From positions 1-64,000 of the forward strand of contig JAHREW010000036.1 in NCBI GenBank assembly GCA_020883125.1: a stretch of DNA of 64,000 nucleotides, given 5' to 3'. The DNA comes from Microcoleus sp. CAWBG506 (GTDB taxonomy: Bacteria; Cyanobacteriota; Cyanobacteriia; Cyanobacteriales; Microcoleaceae). The stretch's first letter is position 1. Every line of letters starts with the position of its first letter. Made by a program: the position numbers and the translations under genes. Of the stretch, positions 44,797-53,465 are shown piece after piece. The notes beneath the pieces were generated by a model that saw only the letters and a list, made by a program, of their open reading frames with translations, did not search any database and was not told the DNA's origin.

Positions 44797-45070
44797 CGAT
44801 GGCATTTTTCCGAGGGAACCGACAGCGAAAGTCTATGCTTCCCTGCTGCCAACCACTCCCCAGGGAGTATGTTGAGAAGGCCAGAAGTTGCGGAGCGATC
44901 GCAACTCAACTGACAAGATTCCTGTGAGTGGCTTCTAACTAAGTGCTTTGAGACTCTCACTCTAGCTCTAGAGAAGCTCTTGTGGACCCCAGCAGACGGC
45001 ATAGTTGATGCCATTGGATCTAATGGTCGGGACTGCCAGTTTTTTTGGCATCCATCGAAGGAAAAATTCG
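44797..45070. ncRNA. Candidate structured non-coding RNA
   Basis: The segment begins CGATGG (about 44797) and has the complement CCATCG at about 45052-45057, which could close the whole region. Inside are several local stems: CTCCC-CA-GGGAG (about 44865-44876), CTCTAG-CT-CTAGAG (about 44961-44974), GGCAT-AGTTG-ATGCC (about 44999-45013) and TGCCA-GTTTTTTT-GGCA (about 45035-45050). It is more GC-rich than neighbouring spacers and has no convincing frame on either strand. The closed-rod outline is reminiscent of 6S RNA, but no class-defining sequence was identified, and RNase P RNA, SRP RNA and tmRNA signatures are absent. The strand is unknown. Confidence 0.35.
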
Positions 45071-45633
45071 AGGGTACAATGCCCAAAATTTACCGATCGA
45101 ATTCAGAAAAAATGTGAAATTTTGAAGCCCTAAATTTATTTCCAGGGGACTTAAATTCTACATTTGATCTTCTACCATCGCAGAATTCTCCCTGGAGAGC
45201 AGCTCACAAAATGTGGTAGTACGAGTGCTAGTCGGCGGCCAAGTTAATTCCCCACTTTGACATTCAAAATTCCCAGAATTTGAAATTAACTTTGAGTAGG
45301 CAAGTAAAATTCAACATTCAGAGTAAGGATGAGGCTGTGAAGATTGGCGAGGCGCAGTCAGGGGGTATGTTAAATGGGTGAACTGCGTTGATTTTTGCCC
45401 TTTGATTTAGTCGATAAGACTAACAATTAATTTGAAGCAGCAGCAATGCTGTCGAAATCTCACAGCCGGCTAAGGCCGGCTAAGTTTTGTTTAAATGTAG
45501 GTTTCCAGTTGGTTTCTATAATTTTCAATTGCTGTGGATTAAAGTTGACGATCGCCCTGGCAACCATCATATTTTATAATGTCTTTATAATTGCTCCGAA
45601 AAAATCGACCGGGAAGTTGAGAGTCAGAATCAA
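45071..45633. other. Spacer upstream of the DUF4079 gene
   Basis: About 560 bp. A GGCTAAGGCCGGCTAAG palindromic duplication is seen near 45466-45484. A 64-codon frame at 45446-45640 lacks features and overlaps the next start. Nothing else is supportable. Confidence 0.4.
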
Positions 45634-46113
45634 ATGGTAAATTTAAGCGAAATTCTAGAACCTGTAGCCAGTCAATTCCGCAGCCTGGGAATTCCCGAAC
45701 CGATTACCCATTGGGGACACCCAGTCATGATGGGCATCGTTGTGGTAGCCATGGGCAGTTTTGTTGGTTATACAGGATGGCAAGGACGTTTGGCCACCGA
45801 TAAAGACGTGGCAATCAAAAGTCGTTCCGATCACCGCAAACTTGCTCCCTGGATGTTTGTGTTCATCGCTTTGGGCTACACTGGCGGCTTGTTGTCTCTG
45901 GTGATGCAACACCAGCCAGTCATGGAAAGTCCTCATTTTTGGACTGGTTCGACAATCATTGTATTGTTGACTGTTAATAGTTTGATTTCCCTAACAGGTT
46001 TTGGGGGCGACAAGCTGGCACTGCGCGCTGTTCACGCTTATTTGGGCACGACAGCCCTGGCACTGATGGTACTCCACGCGGCTTTCGGTTTAAAATTGGG
46101 TTTGTCTATTTAA
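45634..46113 (+). CDS. DUF4079 membrane protein (cytochrome b561-like fold)
   Basis: A 159-residue integral membrane protein with four helices: about 26-46, 70-90, 102-120 and 132-152. His residues sit near helix ends (THWGHPVMMG, HRKLAPW, MQHQP, RAVHAYLGTTALALMVLHAAFG). This arrangement resembles the haem-ligand His pairs of cytochrome b561/ferric reductase-type proteins, which supports haem binding as an inference. The family is widespread in cyanobacteria and plastid genomes with no settled function. It is followed by a dispersed palindrome. Confidence 0.82.
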   Translation: MVNLSEILEPVASQFRSLGIPEPITHWGHPVMMGIVVVAMGSFVGYTGWQGRLATDKDVAIKSRSDHRKLAPWMFVFIALGYTGGLLSLVMQHQPVMESPHFWTGSTIIVLLTVNSLISLTGFGGDKLALRAVHAYLGTTALALMVLHAAFGLKLGLSI

Positions 46114-46133
46114 GAGTATACCTGTACGGACAC

Positions 46134-46164
46134 TGTAGGGACACGGCACTGCCGTGTCCCTACA
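46134..46164. repeat. Dispersed 15-bp palindrome (TGTAGGGACACGGCA type)
   Basis: TGTAGGGACACGGCA at 46134-46148 is exactly complementary to 46150-46164, with a single base between. This palindrome is common in cyanobacterial intergenic DNA, as I recall. It lies 20 nt after the DUF4079 gene and may also act as its terminator. Confidence 0.75.
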
Positions 46165-46256
46165 ATATCATTCCTGCAACCGGAATTGATATTAAAGCGG
46201 TGTCCCTACTTTCTAAAGAAGTCGGGGATCTAATAGCTATCGTGTTTTAGGTTTAG

Positions 46257-48818
46257 ATGAATCAAGCAACGGGTGTAATTTTCTGTTTAGCTTACATTTT
46301 GGGATTGATTTCTACAGCGCTTCCTTGGGGTGGTTACGGTGTACTTTCCTTGGGAGTTGTTACGGCGATCGCCTTACCGAAATTTTTGCGAAAATACACT
46401 CGAAACTCGGTCAAAAATACTAAAAAAAGACGTACCAGAACCACTAAAAATTCTACTGATTCTTCCTTAGAAAAAACGGAATCATTGAATTTTTATCAAA
46501 TGCTGCCGAGGTCGAAATGGGTATGGTTACTCGCAGGTTTGACGGGATTTATCGCTAGCTTTTATATTCAAATTCGATCGCCAGTACCAGCCATTAATGA
46601 CATCAGCAAACTGATTCCGGCTGGTGGCAATACTCAAGAAATCGCCGTGACAGTGCGCGGTAGAGTTGTCAGTACGCCACGGTTGACTCGATCGGGACGA
46701 TCGCAATTTTGGCTAGATACCAATCTAGTTAGCGAAATCAACGGTGGCGAGGGAGGAGTAGTCGTAAATCGGGAAGTATCCGGTCAACTTTACGTCACAG
46801 TACCTTTGTTGCAAGCCACAGGTTTGTACGAAGACAATACGATCGCCGTGGTGGGCTCTTTGTACAAACCGCAGCGGCCATCAAATCCAGGGGCTTTTGA
46901 TTTTGAAGCATATTTAGCCAGATCGGGGGCTTTTGCAGGCCTCAAAGGAAGCCAAATTGACTGGAAGAGAGAAAATGCGATCGCCGATGTTAATCGAAGT
47001 GAGAACCAAGCTGCTAGTTTTTCCGAGTCCAGCGCCATGCCCCAATCGCACATTCAAGCCATGCGACAACGGATTGTGCGATCGCAACTATTTCACTTGA
47101 ATGTTCCTGAAGGCACCTTAATTAGTGCGATCGCCCTCGGCAAGCAAGCAGTAGATTTACCTTATAACATCCGCGACTATTTTGTGCAAGTTGGATTGGC
47201 TCATGCGATCGCAGCTTCCGGCACTCAAGTTTCGATGGTTTTAGCTTTAGTTCTCGCTTTAACCAGGCGTTTTTCCAAACAGTTGCAGTTTAGTTTTGGA
47301 GTCGGCGCTTTATTATTGCTAGTGGGATTAACAGGCTTTGAAGCTTCAGTATGTCGCGCGGCTTTAATGGGATTTGGAACATTATTTGCTTTGCTGCTGA
47401 AGCGAGAAGTTAAGCCTCTGGGATTGCTGTTAATCGCTGCGATAATTTTACTGCTAGTTAATCCTTTGTGGATTTGGGATTTAGGTTTTCAACTCAGTTT
47501 TCTCGCAACTTTGGGATTGATAGTCACCACACCACCGCTGATGGCAAAGTTGGACTGGATGCCACCGGCCATCGCTTCTATTTTTGTGGTTCCCATCGCT
47601 GCTTCAGTTTGGGTATTACCCTTGCTACTTTACGTTTTTAATGTGGTATCTCCCTACAGTATTTTAGTCAATATTATTGCTGCTCCTTTACTCTGGATTT
47701 TGAGTATTGGAGGAATGATTAGTGCCTTAGCTGGATTGATTTTTCCACCCGCTGGTAGTGGGTTAGCGCAACTGCTAGACTATCCTGCAAAATGGTTAAT
47801 TGCGATCGCTCAATATTTCTCCCAGTTACCGGGTAATTCGGTAGCTGTCGGCAAAGTATCCGAGTTCCAGCTAATCGCACTTTACAGTTTAATTTGCTGG
47901 GTTTGGCTGGGGAGAAAGTCAACCCCCTCCCAAGGGGGAGAAGAACCACCCCCTACCGCCCCCAAGAGGGGAAGCCAGAAGGGAAAAAGCACTGTTGTTT
48001 CGCTGCCAATTTTTTCATCAGCATCAATTTTACCCCTGGCTATTGTGGCGGGAATTAGTATCATAGTTTTACCAGCTTGGCACAGTCAATCATCTTTATT
48101 TCAAGTTACTTTGCTGGCGACAGCGAGGGAGCCTGTTTTGGTAATTCAAGAACGGGGAAAAGTATCACTAATTAATAGCGGTGATGACAATACAGTCCGG
48201 TTTATACTATTGCCTTTCTTGCAGCAACAAGGTGTCAATTCTGTGAATTTTGCGATCGCCACCCATCCTCATTTAGGTTTAAACGCAGGTTGGGGAAAAT
48301 TATTAGAACGCTTGCCAATTAAAACATTTTATGATAACACATCTCCCAAACAAATTAACTATGCCAGCGGTCAAGAATTGATGACTGCGGTGCAATCTCG
48401 CCAAGGAGTTTACTTTCCTTTAGAAACTAACAGCACCATTAATCTAGGTTCTGTGCAGTTGCAGTTTGTGAATGCAGAAATCCCGGTGGTAGAACTACTG
48501 GTGGGTGGGCGAACTTGGTTGCTGCTGGGTGAAATAGCACCATCCGCCCAAAAAAAGTTGGTAGCAACGGGAAGTTTGAAGCCAGCTCAAGTGCTGTGGT
48601 GGTCGGGGAAAACCCTGACACCGGAGTTATTAACGGCGATTGGGCCAAAAGTGGCGATCGCCACTGCTGACGAAATTGACCCGGGAACAGCCGCACAACT
48701 TCAAAAAACCAAAACCCAAATTTTCTGGACTGGACGGGATGGAGCACTGCTGTGGACACCAGCAGGGGGATTTAAGACGACCCTGGAGTCGCAAGAAAAT
48801 CAAACTTCTGTTTTGTAG
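46257..48818 (+). CDS. comEC: ComEC/Rec2-type DNA uptake channel
   Basis: An 853-residue membrane protein. It has two N-terminal hydrophobic segments, an insertion of basic residues, another segment at about 88-105, then the extracytoplasmic OB-fold-like part (VRGRVVSTPRLTRSGRSQFWLD, GAFDFEAYLARSGAFAGLKG). The Competence domain follows (about 275-555), with GLAHAIAASGTQVSMVLALVLAL, SVCRAALMGFGTL and VNPLWIWDLGFQLSFLATLG. The C-terminal beta-lactamase-like domain (about 610-845) is degenerate: the metal site reads ATHPHLGLNAG where HxHxDH is expected. The protein imports single-stranded DNA in natural transformation. It stands alone, with its start just after a spacer containing the dispersed palindrome. 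Confidence 0.88.
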   Translation: MNQATGVIFCLAYILGLISTALPWGGYGVLSLGVVTAIALPKFLRKYTRNSVKNTKKRRTRTTKNSTDSSLEKTESLNFYQMLPRSKWVWLLAGLTGFIASFYIQIRSPVPAINDISKLIPAGGNTQEIAVTVRGRVVSTPRLTRSGRSQFWLDTNLVSEINGGEGGVVVNREVSGQLYVTVPLLQATGLYEDNTIAVVGSLYKPQRPSNPGAFDFEAYLARSGAFAGLKGSQIDWKRENAIADVNRSENQAASFSESSAMPQSHIQAMRQRIVRSQLFHLNVPEGTLISAIALGKQAVDLPYNIRDYFVQVGLAHAIAASGTQVSMVLALVLALTRRFSKQLQFSFGVGALLLLVGLTGFEASVCRAALMGFGTLFALLLKREVKPLGLLLIAAIILLLVNPLWIWDLGFQLSFLATLGLIVTTPPLMAKLDWMPPAIASIFVVPIAASVWVLPLLLYVFNVVSPYSILVNIIAAPLLWILSIGGMISALAGLIFPPAGSGLAQLLDYPAKWLIAIAQYFSQLPGNSVAVGKVSEFQLIALYSLICWVWLGRKSTPSQGGEEPPPTAPKRGSQKGKSTVVSLPIFSSASILPLAIVAGISIIVLPAWHSQSSLFQVTLLATAREPVLVIQERGKVSLINSGDDNTVRFILLPFLQQQGVNSVNFAIATHPHLGLNAGWGKLLERLPIKTFYDNTSPKQINYASGQELMTAVQSRQGVYFPLETNSTINLGSVQLQFVNAEIPVVELLVGGRTWLLLGEIAPSAQKKLVATGSLKPAQVLWWSGKTLTPELLTAIGPKVAIATADEIDPGTAAQLQKTKTQIFWTGRDGALLWTPAGGFKTTLESQENQTSVL

Positions 48819-48995
48819 AGATGGGCAAATACGGCGTGCTGTGCGATACGATACAAAATAGTCAATATCTACACAAGACTTGTGGCCCAATTGCCGATCG
48901 AGGCGATCGCCAAATTAACCTCGCAACTACAACCTTAAGTTGTTGGTTGATTTTTACCTCGCGTTATGCAATTATTGTAGAGTAGCCAACCAATT

Positions 48996-49082
48996 GGAGA
49001 GGTGGCAGAGCGGTTGAATGCGGTAGACTCGAAATCTACTTTAGGGGTGACTCTAACGTGGGTTCAAATCCCACCCTCTCCG
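48996..49082 (+). tRNA. tRNA-Ser (anticodon CGA)
   Basis: An 87-nt class II tRNA with a long variable arm. The acceptor GGAGAGG pairs with CCTCTCC plus discriminator G. The anticodon stem GTAGA/TCTAC encloses CTCGAAA, and the T-loop is GTTCAAATC. CCA is not encoded. It reads UCG codons. Confidence 0.96.
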
Positions 49083-49845
49083 TACATTTCTTACTCCACA
49101 AGGCTTTGATGCTATCAGCTTCTTTAGCCAAACGTGCAGTTTTATAGCCAGTGGTATATGTAAGTGGTATATGTACCACTCCGGTATATACCACTTTTTG
49201 TTTTAACTTCACCCCATCAAGCGGGCGATCGGTCAGGACAACAGCGCCAGACTCTACCTCTACCAGCCCATTTGATACTGATTTGGAGTTTAGACTAAGC
49301 ACAAATTTACTCAGCTAACGCTGAGTGAAAATTGTGGCGAATTTAGAGAACACTGACCAGGTTAACTAATGGATTTTGGTGATTTTTGTCGGCTTATGCT
49401 TTACAAACCTCAAACCAAGGATAAATCAGCGGTTTGAGGTTTTTTAATGTCGAGTTCTGGCGCCGCTAGGGAAACAAATTGAGTATGGTTTCACGAAAAA
49501 ACAGTATCACAAGGGGCGTAAATGCTCCAATACTTTGCATACCTCGGCTTGCCATCACTCTTTAACTATGATTTGACTCAGGACAATCCCCAATTCCCAA
49601 TCGGTTGACCCCGATCGACCATCCAGGGACTATTTCTCGATGGCAATACCATAAAAAAGTTTGATTGTCAATAGTTAAATCAACGGAACTGAAGATAGCA
49701 GAAACAGGTTGTCCGGTCAGTGCCCTTCTGAGGTTATCCTTATTGATCGGGCTAGTTATTGAAATACTTGGATATGTTCGCAGCAACTTTATTTTATATT
49801 CCCCCAAATTTAATACTATTATCGCCAGCCACAGGAATGGAAACA
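49083..49845. other. Long spacer after tRNA-Ser, possible integration scar
   Basis: About 760 bp. A direct repeat of GTGGTATATGTA (about 49151-49176) with a complementary TATACCAC (about 49186-49197) lies shortly past the tRNA. A minus frame of about 70 codons (49090-49302) ends by running into the tRNA. Around 49562-49840 a minus frame exists but overlaps the following gene and has no recognisable domain. A clear + strand terminator is listed at 49405-49446. No integrase is visible. Confidence 0.4.
49405..49446 (+). terminator. Rho-independent terminator
   Basis: AAACCTCAAACC (49405-49416) pairs with GGTTTGAGG(TT) (49431-49441) around a 14-nt loop, followed by TTTTTT. It points in + orientation and lies about 320 nt after tRNA-Ser, which is the only + strand gene upstream of it. 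This suggests that a transcript longer than the tRNA, or a lost gene, once ended here. Confidence 0.75.
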
Positions 49846-51378
49846 ATGATGACATCGGAAAATACGGCAACCATTGCCCTACTATTAGTTGCTGTAGGAA
49901 TCCTGGGTAGGGGTTTTTATCGCGCCAAACAAGAAGGCAAACTAGGGATTTTGGCTTGGTTACAGTCAGTAGTGCTGATGGTTCCCTGGCTGTTGTTTTT
50001 TGGTTTGTTCTCTGCTGGCATTTACCTAAATCTAGTGGCGGTATTGTTGATGCTAGTAGTATCAACCGGATTGTACATTTATCTGGGCCGGGAAGTGCGA
50101 TCGGCCCAGGGAGATAGAGTGTTACGATCGCGCGCCGATCTTCCCGATACTAGGGAACAAAAGTCGGTCAGCGATGGCAATTGGGCCCCAGAGTCCCAGC
50201 CAGACCCCCCCAAACAACCAGTTAAAACTGTAACCTCCTCGCCCAACACTAATCCATTAGAAATCATTCCAGTCCCTGCCGAAGACTTAAAAGCAATTCA
50301 AGGTATCTTTGGCATCGATACTTTTTTTGCCACAGAAACAATTCCCTATCAAGACGGGTTGATTTTAAAAGGGAATCTGCGGGGAGATCCAGAACAAGTA
50401 CACTCGCGGTTGTCGGCAAGTTTACAAACCAGACTGGGTTCGCGCTACCGACTGTTTTTAGTAGAAAATCAAGACGACAAACCGGTAGTTATCATCCTAC
50501 CCAGCGACAACGACCCCCAGCCAAGTACCCTATCTCAAAAAATCTTAGCAGTGGTGCTGCTCCTAGCAACAATTGCTACTACATTAGAAACCAGTGGATT
50601 GCTCCGGGGTTTTGACTTCTTTAGTTCCCCAGCTAGATATCCAGAAGTTTTACCAATTGCAGCAGGAATTTGGGCGGTTTTAGGCTCTCGTGAAATTGCT
50701 CGCCGAGTCGTGGCAAATCAGTATCAGATTAACTTGAGTTGGCCATTTTTTATACCAACTTGGCAAATAGGTTCTTTTGGGGCGATCGATCGTTTTGAGT
50801 CCCTACTACCTAACCGCAAAGTGCTATTTGACATCTCCATGGCGGGAGAAGCAGCCGGGGGAATAGTTGCTCTATTGATGCTGGCTGTCGGTTTGCTACT
50901 TTCTCACCCCGGCAGTTTGTTTCAAATTCCCGCAGAATTCTTTAAGGGTTCGGTTTTAGTAGGAACTTTGGCAAAAGTGGTTCTGGGTTCGGCTTTGCAG
51001 CAGCAGCTTGTGGACGTTCATCCTCTGGTGGTTATCGGTTGGTTGGGCTTGGTGATTACAGCGATTAATTTGATGCCAGCCGGACAGTTGGATGGCGGTA
51101 GAATCGTGCAAGCAATCTACGGGCGGAAAACTGCTAATCGCGCGACTTTGGTGACTTTTGGGGTATTAGCGATCGCTTCTTTAGTTAATCCTTTAGCCCT
51201 GTATTGGGCGCTGGTGATTCTGATTTTACAGCGGAATTTGGAGCGGCCATCGCTCAACGAGCTAACTGAACCTGACGACGCTCGCGCAGCATTGGGTTTG
51301 TTGGCTTTGTTTCTGATGATTGCTATACTTTTGCCGTGGACTCCAGCTTTAGCTGAGCGTTTAGGCATTGGCAACTAG
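49846..51378 (+). CDS. Site-2-protease-like membrane protein lacking HExxH (EGY-type pseudoprotease)
   Basis: About 510 residues. I place the start at ATG 49846 (MMTSENTAT) because AGGA at 49833-49836 is well spaced. The frame opens at a TTG 29 codons earlier. Two N-terminal membrane helices are followed by a polar linker (about 85-150) and a soluble domain (about 155-240: PAEDLKAIQGIFGIDTFFATETIPYQDGLILKGNL). The C-terminal M50-type membrane core runs to the end. At the zinc site the sequence is LGSREIARRVVA, with Arg 282 in place of the first His and Arg replacing the second. The third-ligand motif NLMPAGQLDGG persists. It resembles the plant/cyanobacterial EGY group, in which EGY3 is also inactive. 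A chaperone or regulatory role is possible. Confidence 0.8.
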   Translation: MMTSENTATIALLLVAVGILGRGFYRAKQEGKLGILAWLQSVVLMVPWLLFFGLFSAGIYLNLVAVLLMLVVSTGLYIYLGREVRSAQGDRVLRSRADLPDTREQKSVSDGNWAPESQPDPPKQPVKTVTSSPNTNPLEIIPVPAEDLKAIQGIFGIDTFFATETIPYQDGLILKGNLRGDPEQVHSRLSASLQTRLGSRYRLFLVENQDDKPVVIILPSDNDPQPSTLSQKILAVVLLLATIATTLETSGLLRGFDFFSSPARYPEVLPIAAGIWAVLGSREIARRVVANQYQINLSWPFFIPTWQIGSFGAIDRFESLLPNRKVLFDISMAGEAAGGIVALLMLAVGLLLSHPGSLFQIPAEFFKGSVLVGTLAKVVLGSALQQQLVDVHPLVVIGWLGLVITAINLMPAGQLDGGRIVQAIYGRKTANRATLVTFGVLAIASLVNPLALYWALVILILQRNLERPSLNELTEPDDARAALGLLALFLMIAILLPWTPALAERLGIGN

Positions 51379-51705
51379 GTCAAGTCGATCTTAAAATCCC
51401 AAGACAAGGTAAAAACTGGGCAATTAAACAAGCTTGCTGCATAGTTCAAGATTTGATTGTCTAGGACGATTTGAAGATTGCGAACATGATTCTTAATCAA
51501 CATCAACCATGAATTACAATCCCCGTACCTTTGGGAGCATCCCGATTTTGTAAGGGCTAGAGCATCGTACGAATATATTTGCAAAACACAGATGCACCCG
51601 TACATTTTAAGTCGGGGACTATCTCAACTAATGGAAAATCTCACAATTGGTTTAAACTTAATGTATCGAGTAAAAATCACCGATCTAAGCATCTAGAGTA
51701 AAGTT
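51379..51705. other. Spacer with MITE copy B
   Basis: 327 bp between the site-2-protease-like gene and the PIN-domain gene. It contains the internally deleted MITE copy at 51533-51598 and otherwise nothing recognisable. Confidence 0.5.
51533..51598 (+). repeat. MITE-like repeat family, copy B (66 bp, internally deleted)
   Basis: It starts GGGAGCATCCCGATTTTG as in copy C and ends with the same 42 nt as copy C (from CTAGAGCATCGTACG to CAGATGCACC). It lacks the central GGCGAAGCATGACCG palindrome region. Confidence 0.75.
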
Positions 51706-52656
51706 ATGGCTAATCAACTTCCTCCTGTATTGGTAACTTTTGATGCAGATGTTTTGATGGCTGGCAGAACCCAAGTCTGGCAAGAATATGCCAAAGTGGG
51801 AAGTTGCTATATCCCGGAAGTAGTATATGACGAAATAGATTATTTGACAGGGAAAGCAGTAGAAAAATCTCAAGAGCAAGTAGCTAGGGAGTTTATGCGC
51901 TTTTTTGCAGACAGTGGCTGGATTGTAACTGATGCTCAAGAAACGCACAGATCCCTAGAACCCTCGATTAAAAATCAAAGCACACAAGCAATGCTAGTCG
52001 TAGCAACGGCTCAGTGTGTTTACGGTTTAGCTCAGGAACACCCAGACGCACTCGTAGTGTTTGTTTCCAACACCCAGCCTCTACTCAAACGAATAGCTTC
52101 TGTAGGAAGTACAAATCTCTGTGGCATTACCGCGGCGATGATGTTAAATTGGGCCAGGAAGGGGGAACGTCCACCCGCGGCAACTCAGCAATTGCAAAGT
52201 TTGATGCGAACCCTAGCAGAACGCAAATCAAATCAGCGGAGCCGGAGTAGAATTGACGAAGATACTATCAACCAATCTGGGTCTTCGGCTAGTAAATTAA
52301 CAGGGACGCGCAGCAATTTTGAAATGAAGTCGGCTAGCAGTTATGTTAAAACGAATAAAACGCCTTTTACTGAAAATCTTACTTCCAGTTCGCGTCCGAG
52401 AAAGCCGCCTCGCAGTCGGGAGGAACCGAGAGAAATGGCGCCGGCTGTCTATCGCATGAAACACATTACTGCTCCCAAAAAAAAGGGTGACAGTTTTATT
52501 TCTAACACGTTCAATTATTTGGGAGCCTTATTTTTCTTGATGGTAGCGGTGGGTATTTTGTGGCGGGTGTTTGATGTTAAAGGTTTTAGAAAGACTTTTG
52601 TTCCAGCCCTACCAAAGCCGTTGCAGCAATTTGTGAGGTCGATCGATCCTCGGTAA
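51706..52656 (+). CDS. PIN-domain protein with C-terminal membrane anchor
   Basis: A 316-residue protein. Residues about 8-150 look like a PIN nuclease fold: VLVTFDADVLMAG (first acidic site), YIPEVVYDEIDYL and VVFVSNTQPLLKRI near the third/fourth strand. A basic, Ser-rich linker (170-255, many Arg and Lys) follows. One membrane-spanning segment lies at about 267-287 (YLGALFFLMVAVGILWRVF), and the tail is short and basic. The acidic set seems incomplete compared with active VapC toxins, and no antitoxin gene is adjacent, so a toxin-antitoxin role is unlikely. The combination of PIN fold, basic linker and anchor suggests RNA handling at a membrane (inference). Confidence 0.68.
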   Translation: MANQLPPVLVTFDADVLMAGRTQVWQEYAKVGSCYIPEVVYDEIDYLTGKAVEKSQEQVAREFMRFFADSGWIVTDAQETHRSLEPSIKNQSTQAMLVVATAQCVYGLAQEHPDALVVFVSNTQPLLKRIASVGSTNLCGITAAMMLNWARKGERPPAATQQLQSLMRTLAERKSNQRSRSRIDEDTINQSGSSASKLTGTRSNFEMKSASSYVKTNKTPFTENLTSSSRPRKPPRSREEPREMAPAVYRMKHITAPKKKGDSFISNTFNYLGALFFLMVAVGILWRVFDVKGFRKTFVPALPKPLQQFVRSIDPR

Positions 52657-52741
52657 ATGATATCCTGACCGCAGCAAATAGTTAAGCTCCAACTAAATCA
52701 CCGATAGGAGAGTTCTGTAAATTGATATTTTTTGACCGTAG

Positions 52742-53452
52742 ATGCAGGCTAGATGTAGTGATGCTTCAATAATGCTCAAGTGGAACGATATATTGAGTGG
52801 ATTGGGATTAGTTTCCGCTGGCTTTGTATGTGCTGTAATATTTTTTATTCTTCTTCCCTTCAGAGAGTACGATTATGCGGTACCGCTTTGGGTAATAGGA
52901 ATGATGATTGCTCTTGGTACAGCGCTTACGACAGTAATATATTGGCTGCTGTCTTCATCGTTGCTAAATGTGTGGACTAGGGCGAGTGGATTATTAGTTT
53001 GTCAGTTAGTGCCGAGCTTGTTTGGTATGGTGTTTCTGGAAGATTCCCTGCTGCTGCCAAGTTTTTTATTTTTCGTAACTATTATTCTAGGAATAACCAT
53101 AAGTTATAGCAATTTTTACCCACAAAAAATACTGCTAATTCTGGGTTTGTGTACGTTATTTTTTATGGCTTTAATGTACTTATTTTTGATTGGTGGCTAT
53201 ATCCTCAAAGGCAAAAATCCGTTTTATGGTTCTTCCCAGCAGATGCTGCCACTGTTGAATCAAAGGGTAGAAATTAGCACTGATAATCCTCATCAGTTAC
53301 AGTGGAATGGCAAACTTGGGGAACTCACGCATATTGGCCGTTATGAAGTGACAGTGAAAGTAGATGCTGTCGGAGATAAAAAATTGATATGGCCCTATGT
53401 CTATGTTTGGTGGCAGGATATCAAGGCTGCTCCCCTAGAGAATTTGAATTAA
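52742..53452 (+). CDS. Polytopic membrane protein, function unknown
   Basis: A 236-residue protein with five hydrophobic segments: about 18-40, 48-70, 78-100, 105-122 and 130-152. A soluble C-terminal part of about 80 residues (LNQRVEISTDNPHQLQWNGKLGELTHIGRYEVTVKVDAVG) looks like a small beta domain. I know no family. Met 11 (52772) is an alternative start that gives a shorter N-terminus. It converges with the UPF0182 gene, only 13 nt apart. Confidence 0.65.
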   Translation: MQARCSDASIMLKWNDILSGLGLVSAGFVCAVIFFILLPFREYDYAVPLWVIGMMIALGTALTTVIYWLLSSSLLNVWTRASGLLVCQLVPSLFGMVFLEDSLLLPSFLFFVTIILGITISYSNFYPQKILLILGLCTLFFMALMYLFLIGGYILKGKNPFYGSSQQMLPLLNQRVEISTDNPHQLQWNGKLGELTHIGRYEVTVKVDAVGDKKLIWPYVYVWWQDIKAAPLENLN

Positions 53453-53465
53453 ACTGCTAATAGTA

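Noticed and set aside
44797-45070. RNase P RNA, tmRNA or SRP RNA
   Set aside because: Conserved sequence signatures of these RNAs were looked for on both strands and not found.
49036-49302. Minus-strand 88-codon frame ending in ERVGFEPTLESPLK
   Set aside because: The tail is the antisense of tRNA-Ser, a well-known annotation artefact; the rest has no match I know.
49562-50065. Minus-strand 167-codon frame
   Set aside because: It overlaps the site-2-protease-like gene by about 220 nt and has no recognisable domain or consistent codon pattern.
51706-52656. VapC-like toxin of a toxin-antitoxin pair
   Set aside because: The protein is over twice the usual length, is membrane-anchored, and has no small antitoxin gene next to it.
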